From Alphaproteobacteria bacterium (lineage in GTDB: Bacteria > Pseudomonadota > Alphaproteobacteria > Rhizobiales > Hyphomicrobiaceae): a DNA stretch of 6,094 nt. Both the position numbers and the translations under genes were made by a program. Positions within the stretch are counted from its first letter, which is position 1. Each line of letters opens with the position of its first letter. Positions 1-5,201 of the stretch are shown here, piece after piece. Location: contig VBAB01000247.1 in NCBI GenBank assembly GCA_005888525.1, forward strand, positions 1 through 6,094, read 5' to 3'. The notes beneath the pieces were generated by a model. The model saw only the letters and a list, made by a program, of their open reading frames with translations. It was not told where the DNA came from and did no database searches.

Positions 1-650
1 AGCGCCAGCGCGTCGCCATGGGCCGCGCCATCGTGCGCGAGCCGCAGGCGTTCCTGTTCGACGAGCCGCTCTCCAACCTCGACGCCAAGCTGCGCGTGCA
101 GATGCGCGCCGAGATCCGCAAGCTGCACAATCGCCTGAAGGCCACGTCGATCTTCGTCACCCACGACCAGGTCGAGGCGATGACGCTGGCGGACCTGGTA
201 GTGGTGATGAACGCCGGCCGCATCGAGCAGATCGGCGCGCCGACCCAGGTCTATCGCCTGCCGGCGACGCGCTTCGTCGCCACCTTCATCGGCTCGCCGG
301 CCATGAACCTGATGCCGGGCAGGATCGTTGGAGCAGGCGTGGTGGAGACCGGCGGCGGGCGCATCGGCTTCGTTGCCGACGCGTTCACGGCGACCGACGG
401 CCAGGAAGTCGAGGTGGGCATCCGTCCCGAGGATTTGCGTTTCGGGTCGGGGGGTGATGGCGAGCTCGCTTTCGCCAAGGACTTCGTGGAGGAGCTCGGC
501 GCCACGCGCCTCATTCACGGCGGCGTCGGCACGGCAACGGTCGCCCTTGCGGTCGCCGCGACGGCGAGCGACCTCGGATCGAGTCTCGCCGCCGATCGCG
601 AGACCGTCCACCTCTTCGATCCGGCAACGGGCAAGAGCCTGCGGCGGTAG
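1..650 (+). CDS. ABC transporter ATP-binding protein, UgpC/MalK type (3' part)
   Basis: This is the C-terminal part of the cytoplasmic ATPase of a carbohydrate or polyol ABC importer; the start lies upstream of the window. The reading frame enters at base 3 as RQRVAMGRAIVRE, the tail of the ABC signature (LSGGQ-RQRVA), so the ATG at 18 is internal and not a start. Next come Walker B with catalytic Glu (FLFDEP), the D-loop (SNLDAKLR) and the H-loop (FVTHDQVEAMTLAD). After about residue 95 of the visible part there is a MalK-like TOBE/OB domain, marked by IGSPAMNLMPG and VEVGIRPEDLRF. Walker A and the Q-loop are outside the window. The TAG at 648-650 is 4 nt from the stop of the convergent marR gene, and I see no terminator hairpin between them. 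The permeases and binding protein would be expected upstream. The substrate cannot be told from this subunit; sn-glycerol-3-phosphate, sugars and polyols are all possible. Confidence 0.93.
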   Translation, partial: RQRVAMGRAIVREPQAFLFDEPLSNLDAKLRVQMRAEIRKLHNRLKATSIFVTHDQVEAMTLADLVVVMNAGRIEQIGAPTQVYRLPATRFVATFIGSPAMNLMPGRIVGAGVVETGGGRIGFVADAFTATDGQEVEVGIRPEDLRFGSGGDGELAFAKDFVEELGATRLIHGGVGTATVALAVAATASDLGSSLAADRETVHLFDPATGKSLRR

Positions 651-654
651 ACGA

Positions 655-1104
655 TCAGCCGGCCTCCGGCCGCACGAGCTTGCTTAGCAGGCGCGCCAGC
701 TGCTCGGCGTCGCCCTCCCCCAGGTGCGCGCCGAAATGCGCCTCGATGGCCGCGGCGTAGACCGGCCACATGGAGCGCCGAAGGGCCCGGCCCTTGGCGG
801 TGATGAGGAGCACATTGTTGCGGCCATCGAGCTCGCACTGGCGGCGCTCGACGAGGCCCTCGCGCTCCAGCCGGTCGACCAGCCGGCAAACGTTGTACTG
901 GGCGAGCTGCGTGCGGTCCTGCACGCCGGTCTGGCGCATCATGCCCTTCGGGCTGCGGTCGATCTCGTAGAGAACGTGGTACCAGTCGAGCGGCGGCAGG
1001 CGCGCGCGCTTCAAGTCCTCCTCGACCTTGTCGAGCAGGGTCCGCTCCGTCCGCACGAGGCTGGCCCAGGCCTCGACGACCGCTGGTGTGAGCTTGCCTT
1101 TCAT
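655..1104 (-). CDS. MarR-family transcriptional regulator
   Basis: A 149-residue winged-helix regulator of normal MarR length. An N-terminal dimerisation helix (residues 5-34) is followed by the wHTH: helix start near PPLDWYHVLYEID (37-49), recognition helix around QDRTQLAQYNVCRLVDRLE (62-80), and wing GLVERRQCELDGRNNVLLIT (83-102), in which DGRNN matches the family's DGR(R/N) wing motif. The C-terminal helices (103-147) complete the dimer interface. The ATG at 1102-1104 is supported by AAGGTG (complement of 1111-1116), 6 nt upstream. The gene is divergent from a GstA-like glutathione transferase, and MarR proteins often repress a divergent neighbour and themselves in response to phenolic ligands or oxidants. 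Two cysteines, Cys73 in the recognition helix and Cys90 at the wing, could make it redox-responsive, but that is inference. The family call is firm; ligand and targets are not known. Confidence 0.92.
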   Translation of the reverse strand: MKGKLTPAVVEAWASLVRTERTLLDKVEEDLKRARLPPLDWYHVLYEIDRSPKGMMRQTGVQDRTQLAQYNVCRLVDRLEREGLVERRQCELDGRNNVLLITAKGRALRRSMWPVYAAAIEAHFGAHLGEGDAEQLARLLSKLVRPEAG

Positions 1105-1197
1105 CGCTCACACCTTAGTGCAGGATCGCTTCCGGTTGAATCATCAATCTCCGACGCTCTCGTGTCAGGAGCGGGCTCCACGCCGGCAGAATTCGCT

Positions 1198-1248
1198 TGC
1201 ATCTGCATAGGTATCGGCCATATGCAACTGCATTCGAATGCAGTGCAT
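1198..1248. repeat. Cluster of TGCAT repeats overlapping the palindrome
   Basis: TGCATCTGCAT (1198-1208) recurs as TGCAACTGCAT (1223-1233), 10 of 11 bases identical and 25 bp apart, roughly 2.4 helical turns. A further related unit in inverted orientation, ATGCAGTGCAT, lies at 1238-1248. TTGCAT (1197-1202) and ATGCAA (1222-1227) also form an inverted pair. The second direct copy contributes the left arm of the 18-bp palindrome. This looks like a main operator with an upstream auxiliary half-site, but function is inferred. Confidence 0.5.
1227..1244. promoter_or_regulatory. Perfect 18-bp palindrome, candidate MarR operator
   Basis: ACTGCATTCGAATGCAGT is identical to its own reverse complement over 18 bp. 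Size, symmetry and position (46 bp upstream of the gst ATG, in the region shared with a divergent MarR gene) fit the palindromic operators bound by MarR dimers. No U-tract follows, so it is not a terminator. Assignment to this particular MarR protein is inferred from adjacency. Confidence 0.6.
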
Positions 1249-1276
1249 GAAGGAACCCTTCTCCAACAGTAGCGGT

Positions 1277-1282
1277 AAGGAG
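1277..1282 (+). promoter_or_regulatory. Ribosome binding site of gst
   Basis: AAGGAG ends 7 nt before the ATG at 1290, a near-ideal Shine-Dalgarno match. It fixes the start of the glutathione transferase, whose family-typical N-terminus MKLYYMPGACSL begins exactly there. Confidence 0.85.
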
Positions 1283-1289
1283 ACGTTCG

Positions 1290-1898
1290 ATGAAGCTTTA
1301 CTACATGCCCGGCGCCTGCTCGCTTTCACCCCACATCGTCCTCAACGAGGCCGGCCTGGCGTTCGACAAGGTCAAAGTCGACGGCAAGACCAAGGCGACG
1401 GAGGCGGGCGGCGACTACAGGACAGTGAATCCCCTGGGTTACGTGCCCCTGCTCGAGCTCGACGACGGCACCAAGATCAGCGAGGGTCCGGCCATCGTGC
1501 AGTACATCGCCGACAAGGTTCCGGCCAAGAATCTGGCCCCCGCCAACGGCACGCCCGAGCGCATCAAGCTGCAATCCTGGCTCAACTTCGTCAGCAGCGA
1601 GCTGCACAAGGGCTTCTCCCCGCTGTTCAACGCGGCCATGCCTGACGAGGCCAAGAAAATCTTTCGCGAGCGTCTCGTGACGCGCTTCGCCCATCTCGAC
1701 AAGCACTTGGCCAGCAACGACTACCTGATGGGCAAGAGCTTCTCGGTGGCGGATGCCTACCTGTTCACGGTGTCGAACTGGGCGGCCCGCACGGATGTCG
1801 ATCTGTCGACGTTCGCCAACGTACTCGCGTATCGCAAGCGGGTCGGCGCGCGTCCCGCTGTGCAGGCCGCGATGAAGGCGGAAGGGCTGATCAAGTAG
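1290..1898 (+). CDS. gstA: Glutathione S-transferase, beta class (GstA-like)
   Basis: A 202-residue cytosolic enzyme that conjugates glutathione to electrophiles or reduces peroxides; E. coli GstA is 201 residues. The N-terminal thioredoxin-like domain (1 to about 80) begins MKLYYMPGACSLSPH and contains Cys10, the beta-class cysteine that forms a mixed disulfide with glutathione. NPLGYVPLLELDDG (47-60) holds the cis-Pro loop and SEGPAIVQYIAD (64-75) the glutathione-binding Ser-Glu. The all-helical C-terminal domain has ELHKGFSPLF (104-113) with His106, the other conserved active-site residue, and the N-capping/hydrophobic staple motif FSVADAYLFT (151-160). All key residues are present, so it should be active. 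The gene is monocistronic: strong Shine-Dalgarno, a terminator 38 bp downstream, and a divergent MarR gene that probably controls it. The natural electrophile is not predictable. Confidence 0.95.
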   Translation: MKLYYMPGACSLSPHIVLNEAGLAFDKVKVDGKTKATEAGGDYRTVNPLGYVPLLELDDGTKISEGPAIVQYIADKVPAKNLAPANGTPERIKLQSWLNFVSSELHKGFSPLFNAAMPDEAKKIFRERLVTRFAHLDKHLASNDYLMGKSFSVADAYLFTVSNWAARTDVDLSTFANVLAYRKRVGARPAVQAAMKAEGLIK

Positions 1899-1935
1899 CG
1901 GTGCTTGCCGCCGATGCGATTGCCAAGGCCAATTG

Positions 1936-1969
1936 AGAGGCCGGACGATAAGGTCCGGCCTTTCCATTT
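1936..1969 (+). terminator. Intrinsic terminator of gst
   Basis: A perfect 9-bp GC-rich stem, AGGCCGGAC (1938-1946) and GTCCGGCCT (1953-1961), closes a 6-nt loop (GATAAG). It extends by a G-T and an A-T pair (1936-1963) and is followed by a T-rich stretch, TTTCCATTT. It lies 38 bp past the gst stop. The minus-strand 2TM gene ends about 40 bp away on the other side, but on that strand only CTCAATT follows the stem, so use in both directions is doubtful. Confidence 0.85.
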
Positions 1970-2001
1970 AGGGAAGATCGTGCCGTCGGAGAAGTGAGCC
2001 G

Positions 2002-2319
2002 CTACCTGCGGTCCTCGTCCATGAGTCGCTTGATCTTGCGCTCTTCCCAGTTGGCGAGGGCGCCTGATAGGCGGCCCATGGCGGCGAGCCCGTGCGCCAG
2101 CACGCCGATGCCCCAGGCCAGGAACACCCCGAGCGCCCACCACGGGCCCCCAGTCAGCCAATTGATGACGACCAGGCCGGCCACCACCAGGACGAACACG
2201 AAGAAGTGGATGTAGAAACCCTTGATCGCGGCAACGCGCCGCCTGGCGCGCTCGCGTCGCGCGTGATCGCCAGTTGGGGCAGGCGCAGGCGGCTGCGAAA
2301 CCTGATCGGTGTTGCTCAA
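2002..2319 (-). CDS. Small 2TM-domain membrane protein (TTG start)
   Basis: A 105-residue protein of unknown function from the bacterial 2TM domain family. A polar, proline-rich N-terminus (1-20) leads into a basic stretch RRERARRRVA (21-30). KGFYIHFFVFVLVVAGLVVINWL (33-55) is the first membrane segment, with the family's K-G-F-Y-x-H and I-N-W signatures. WWALGVFLAWGIGVLAHGL (60-78) is the second, with the W-G-I-G-x-x-x-H motif. The C-terminal WEERKIKRLMDEDRR (91-105) is the usual amphipathic charged tail. The frame is open far upstream into the EamA gene, but TTG at 2317-2319 is the best start: GGGAGG lies about 7 nt upstream, no ATG or GTG suits better, and it gives family-like length. The stop is TAG at 2002-2004. 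It is inner-membrane by prediction. Similar domains occur alone and at the N-termini of sensor kinases; no kinase is nearby here. Confidence 0.85.
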   Translation of the reverse strand: MSNTDQVSQPPAPAPTGDHARRERARRRVAAIKGFYIHFFVFVLVVAGLVVINWLTGGPWWALGVFLAWGIGVLAHGLAAMGRLSGALANWEERKIKRLMDEDRR

Positions 2320-2325
2320 GTGCGG

Positions 2326-2362
2326 CCCTCCCAGGGGACAACTCCCCGCGCCTAGCATACCA
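2326..2362 (-). promoter_or_regulatory. Candidate promoter, leader hairpin and RBS of the 2TM gene
   Basis: On the minus strand TGG-TATGCT (complement of 2354-2362) resembles an extended -10 element, with no convincing -35. Downstream a 5-bp hairpin GGGGA-GTTG-TCCCC (2334-2347) lies in the putative leader. The strong Shine-Dalgarno GGGAGG (within 2326-2332) then decides the TTG start. The Shine-Dalgarno is convincing; the promoter is weak. The 68-bp gap to the upstream EamA stop is also compatible with readthrough from that gene. Confidence 0.35.
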
Positions 2363-2387
2363 CAAGTCGTAGGGCCCGTCCGCCGTT

Positions 2388-3278
2388 TCAAAGATTGAGC
2401 AGCAGCACGACGCCGACCACGATGAGGCCGATGCCGGCGGCTTCGCGGGAGGCGAGGCTCTGCTTGAACAGGTTGCGCGAGATAGCCTGTGCGAACAGGA
2501 TCTCGACGAGGGCCAGGGTGCGCACCTTGGCCGCCGTCTCCAGCGCGAAGGCCAGGTACCACATCTGCGAGGCGAACGCGCCCATGAAGCCGGCGAACAG
2601 CGACGGCTTCCAGGCGCGAATGATGGCCATCAGCACCTTGCGATCGGCCAGCACCAGGTATGCCGTCAGCATGACGGTCTGGATCACGAGGCCCACCACC
2701 AGCGTGGTGGTCGCCGCCACCACGAAGCTCGGCGTGTCGAGCGCCCGGATGCCGCCGCGGTAGCCGATGGCGGCGATCGCGAAGAGAGCGCCAGAGCCGA
2801 TGCCGAGCGCGGCGGGCTTCCAGGAGAACACCTCCGAGGACGTGCTGCGCGGCCAGGAGACGATGAGGACACCGGCGGTGGCAATCAGGATGGCGAGCGC
2901 CAGCCCCGGCGTGACCTGATCGCCGAGGAACGCCAGCCCGAAAACCGCGACCTGCACCGGCTCGGTCTTCACATAGGCGGTCGTGACGACGAAGGAGCGC
3001 TCCTGCATGACGGCGAGCAGAAGAGCGGTGGCGGCGAATTGAGCGATAGTGGCCGTCACCGTCCAGGCAATCATCACGGCGTTGAGCTCGGGAATCGGCA
3101 GACCGGTCGCCGCCAGCACGATGGCGAGGAACAGCAGGGCGAAGGGAAGGCCGAACAGAAAGCGGACGTGCGTTGCGCCGACCGTGCCCAATGTGGCCGT
3201 CAGCTCCTTCTGCATGGCATTGCGCACCGCCTGGCCGCCGGAAGCCACGACCGTGAACACGGCCCATAACCATGGCAT
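2388..3278 (-). CDS. EamA/DMT-family transporter
   Basis: A 296-residue polytopic inner-membrane protein of the drug/metabolite transporter superfamily, normal length for a ten-helix EamA protein. Hydrophobic segments run through almost the whole chain, for example around 2-13, 38-58, 66-90, 108-118, 125-142, 155-172, 184-210, 226-245, 254-267 and 281-295. The two EamA repeats are recognisable from the helix 4-5 type motifs: AYVKTEPVQVAVFGLAFLGD (101-120) in the first half and AAKVRTLALVEILFAQAIS (249-267) in the second, each followed by a helix resembling G-x-x-L-I-x-x-G-V. The ATG at 3276-3278 gives MPWLWAVFTVVASG, so the first helix starts at once. The Shine-Dalgarno is poor: the upstream stretch is a run of seven G on this strand with no clear AGGAGG. 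DMT proteins export amino acids, metabolites or small amines, but the substrate cannot be inferred here. Confidence 0.9.
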   Translation of the reverse strand: MPWLWAVFTVVASGGQAVRNAMQKELTATLGTVGATHVRFLFGLPFALLFLAIVLAATGLPIPELNAVMIAWTVTATIAQFAATALLLAVMQERSFVVTTAYVKTEPVQVAVFGLAFLGDQVTPGLALAILIATAGVLIVSWPRSTSSEVFSWKPAALGIGSGALFAIAAIGYRGGIRALDTPSFVVAATTTLVVGLVIQTVMLTAYLVLADRKVLMAIIRAWKPSLFAGFMGAFASQMWYLAFALETAAKVRTLALVEILFAQAISRNLFKQSLASREAAGIGLIVVGVVLLLNL

Positions 3279-3315
3279 GCGACCCGCCCCCCCGACACCC
3301 GCGCCTCATCACGGG

Positions 3316-3344
3316 GACATAGTACGGAGGAAGTGGCGGCACAA
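3316..3344 (-). promoter_or_regulatory. Weak candidate promoter of the EamA gene
   Basis: On the minus strand TTGTGC (complement of 3339-3344) and TATGTC (complement of 3316-3321) are exactly 17 bp apart and would give a leader of about 30 nt. Each box matches the sigma-70 consensus at about three of six positions, so this is tentative. Confidence 0.25.
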
Positions 3345-3417
3345 CAGCGCCGCGCGCATGAAATCTCGGCGCACGGCGTCAAATTCACCGCGCGAACCTC
3401 ACCACGACCACCACCCT

Positions 3418-3440
3418 CGTCCTGAGCCAGTCGAAGGACG
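3418..3440. repeat. REP-like extragenic hairpin
   Basis: CGTCCT (3418-3423) and AGGACG (3435-3440) form a 6-bp inverted repeat around an 11-nt centre, GAGCCAGTCGA. The sequence closely resembles the short palindromic element (CGTCCTGAGC...GTCGAAGGACG) found in many copies between genes of alphaproteobacteria, recalled from general knowledge and not searched. It has no T-tract and so is not a clear terminator. It carries the TGA (3423-3425) that blocks the reading frame of the adjoining gene remnant. Confidence 0.6.
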
Positions 3441-3455
3441 GCCGCACACTCCACA

Positions 3456-3721
3456 TTGCCGTGGCTCGACGCGCTCTATCAGGAGATCACCATCAAGGAC
3501 GGCCGCGTCGTGGAGCGGAACTTCGACAGCTACGAGATGATGCGGCTGGCCGAGCTCCCCAAGGTCGAGACCGTGATCGTGCCGTCGGGCGGTTTCTGGG
3601 GGGCATCGGCGAGCCCACGATCTCGGTCGCCTCCCCCGCGGTGATGAATGCCATTTACGCCGCCACCGGCCAGCCCGTGCGCACGCTGCCGTTGAAGAAC
3701 ACGAAGCTGCAGACGGGGTGA
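3456..3721 (+). pseudogene. Remnant of xanthine dehydrogenase/isoquinoline oxidoreductase molybdenum-subunit gene
   Basis: Only about the last 88 codons of a molybdenum-binding large subunit (aldehyde oxidase/IorB/CoxL-like, normally some 700 residues or more) remain. The first frame gives LPWLDALYQEITIKDGRVV, NFDSYEMMRLAELPKVE and VIVPSGGFWG, matching the conserved family C-terminus. The match then continues in the frame one base on as GGIGEPTISVASPAVMNAIYAATG and VRTLPLK to the TGA at 3719-3721. The switch lies at a run of six G (3598-3603), where seven would keep the frame (W-G-G-I-G-E-P), so one G has been lost. Homology starts only about 15-20 bp after a REP-like hairpin, with an in-frame TGA at 3423. 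No Shine-Dalgarno or plausible start is seen. The single-base shift could be a sequencing error; the 5' loss is not explained that way. The catalytic Glu and most molybdopterin-binding regions are absent or unreadable. Confidence 0.85.
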
Positions 3722-3864
3722 GGCGGGCTGCGGCCGCAAGCTCTGGCTCTGCGCACCTGCGAAATGCCTGGCTTGGCATCGCCGAGAGGCCCATAGGCGA
3801 CGCGACGCTCGGCGTGCTAGGCAGGAATACCATCCTCCTTGTCAGCCGAGCCCCCATCAGCAGC

Positions 3865-5052
3865 ATGATCCCCCTCCTCGACGGCCTGCGCATTCTCGAT
3901 CTGACTTCCGTTATCCTGGGCCCCTACGCGACCCAGATCCTGGGCGACTTCGGGGCCGAGATCATCAAGGTCGAGCCGCCCGAGGGCGACAGCATGCGCC
4001 CTGTTGCGCCGGTCATGGCCGGCAAGGTCAGCGCCATCTTTGCCAACAACAATCGCAACAAGCGCTCAGTCGTGCTCGATCTCAAGACGGAGGCGGGTCG
4101 GGCGGCGCTGATGAAGCTCATTCCCACGGGGGACGCTTTCGTCCATAACATGCGCCAGCAGGCGCTGGACAAGCTGGGGTTCACGTACAAGGCCGTGCGC
4201 GCCGCCAATCCCAGCATCGTCTACGCCGCGGCTGTCGGTTTCGGCCGCCACGGACGCTATGCCGGCAAACCCGCCTACGATGACGTGATCCAGGCGGCCT
4301 CCGGTTTCGCGGGGCTGTTCCAGATGCGGGACGGCGCGCCGCTCTACGCCCCCACGATCGCCGCGGACAAGATATCGGGCCTGCACCTCGCGCACGCCGT
4401 GCTGGCTGCGCTGCTTTATCGCGAGCGCAGCGGCAAGGCGCCGGGCTACGTCGAGGTGCCGATGTTCGAGCTGATGGCGGCGTTCAGCCTGAGCGAGCAC
4501 CTGAGCCATGCGACCTTCGAGGACGCGGGCAAGGTCGGCTACGTGCGCGTGCTCTCACCGGGCCGGCGTCCCTACAAGACCAAGGACGGATGGGTCGGCG
4601 TGTTGCCCTACACCGAGCGCAACTGGACCAAAATCTTGAAGGAGATCGGCCGTCCGGAGGTGACTGAGCTCGCCTGGTTCAAGGACGCGACTGAGCGCAG
4701 CAAGCGCGTCGATGATCTCTACGCCATACTCGCCGAAGAGTTGCCTTCCCGCTCCTCGGCCGAGTGGCTTGCGATCTTCGAGCGCCTCGACATTCCGCAT
4801 TCGCCGGTGCGCATGCCGCAGGAGCTGCTGTCCGATCCGCATCTGGCGGACGTCGGCTTCTTCGAGACGCACTTTGCTTCGCAGACGCCGGTCAAGCGCA
4901 CCCTGCGCCAGGCCATAAACGTGGAGGATGTCGGCAGCGCGCTGGATCTGCCGCCGCCGCCGCTCGGCGCCGACACGGCGGCCGTGCTGCGCGAGGCCGG
5001 CTGCAGCGAAGCGGAGATCGCGGCGGCACTGCCCTCCGCCAACAAGCGCTGA
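3865..5052 (+). CDS. CaiB/BaiF class III CoA-transferase
   Basis: A 395-residue cytosolic enzyme that moves CoA between acyl-CoA and a free carboxylic acid; length is normal for the family. The N-terminus is typical: PLLDGLRILDLTSVILGPYATQILGDFGAEIIKVEPPEGDSMR (3-45), followed by NNNRNKRSVVLDLKTEAGR (61-79). PAYDDVIQAASGF (136-148) carries Asp139, placed where the family's catalytic aspartate forms the acyl anhydride. GYVEVPMFELMAAF (194-207) and the later DIPHSPVRMPQELLSDPHL segment are also family features. I chose ATG 3865-3867 because the conserved domain begins right there. The frame is open back to a GTG at 3718, but those 49 residues are low-complexity and unlike the family. No good Shine-Dalgarno precedes the ATG. 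The substrate is not predictable: carnitine, oxalate, 2-methylacyl and aromatic acids are all handled by relatives. Neighbours give no pathway clue. Confidence 0.93.
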   Translation: MIPLLDGLRILDLTSVILGPYATQILGDFGAEIIKVEPPEGDSMRPVAPVMAGKVSAIFANNNRNKRSVVLDLKTEAGRAALMKLIPTGDAFVHNMRQQALDKLGFTYKAVRAANPSIVYAAAVGFGRHGRYAGKPAYDDVIQAASGFAGLFQMRDGAPLYAPTIAADKISGLHLAHAVLAALLYRERSGKAPGYVEVPMFELMAAFSLSEHLSHATFEDAGKVGYVRVLSPGRRPYKTKDGWVGVLPYTERNWTKILKEIGRPEVTELAWFKDATERSKRVDDLYAILAEELPSRSSAEWLAIFERLDIPHSPVRMPQELLSDPHLADVGFFETHFASQTPVKRTLRQAINVEDVGSALDLPPPPLGADTAAVLREAGCSEAEIAAALPSANKR

Positions 5053-5189
5053 CGCCTATCCCTGTCGGCGCCCGGACGTTGCGAAGCCTTCAAGTCACAA
5101 CCGGGGCCGTCGGGCAAAATATAGCCATTGCGGTGGTGTTGAATGCCTATGGGGGCGTGGTAACACGCGAGCTGCAGGGAAGTCGCATT

Positions 5190-5194
5190 GGGAG
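5190..5194 (+). promoter_or_regulatory. Ribosome binding site of the exported hydrolase gene
   Basis: GGGAG ends 7 nt before ATG 5202-5204 and favours this start over the in-frame ATG at 5214. The rest of the 149-bp gap after the CoA-transferase has an AT-rich patch near 5115-5125 but no convincing promoter or terminator. Confidence 0.7.
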
Positions 5195-5201
5195 CGAATT
5201 G

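Larger units (their letters stand above)
1105..1289. promoter_or_regulatory. Divergent marR/gst promoter region
   Basis: 185 bp between the divergent marR and gst starts must carry both promoters. It is less GC-rich than the flanking genes from about 1197 to 1250, where the TGCAT repeats and the palindrome lie. A possible -35-like TTGCAT (1197-1202) and -10-like TATGCA (1221-1226), 18 bp apart, would put the gst start site inside the palindrome; both boxes are weak matches to sigma-70, so this is only a suggestion. Near marR an imperfect palindrome GGTTGA-ATCA-TCAATC (1134-1149, one arm mismatch) could be a second site. Confidence 0.6.

Noticed and set aside
1326..1967. 213-residue minus-strand open frame opposite gst
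   Set aside because: It lies antisense to a gene with every active-site residue conserved, and it runs through the gst terminator; no domain is seen.
2002..3342. 446-residue minus-strand open frame
   Set aside because: Most of it overlaps the EamA gene in another frame and has the Arg/His/Gly-rich composition of a GC-rich shadow frame; only its last 105 residues are a real gene.
3760..3780. Small hairpin ATGCC-TGGCTT-GGCAT downstream of the hydroxylase remnant
   Set aside because: Only a 5-bp stem with no T-tract; not convincing as a terminator or regulatory site.
5068..5114. Possible terminator after the CoA-transferase (GCCCGGACG pairing with CGTCGGGC)
   Set aside because: The arms need a bulge, enclose a loop of about 30 nt, and are followed by CAAAAT with no T-tract.
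5139..5166. Promoter-like TTGAAT and TAACAC, 16 bp apart, before the hydrolase gene
   Set aside because: Both boxes match the sigma-70 consensus poorly; such matches are expected by chance in a region this long.
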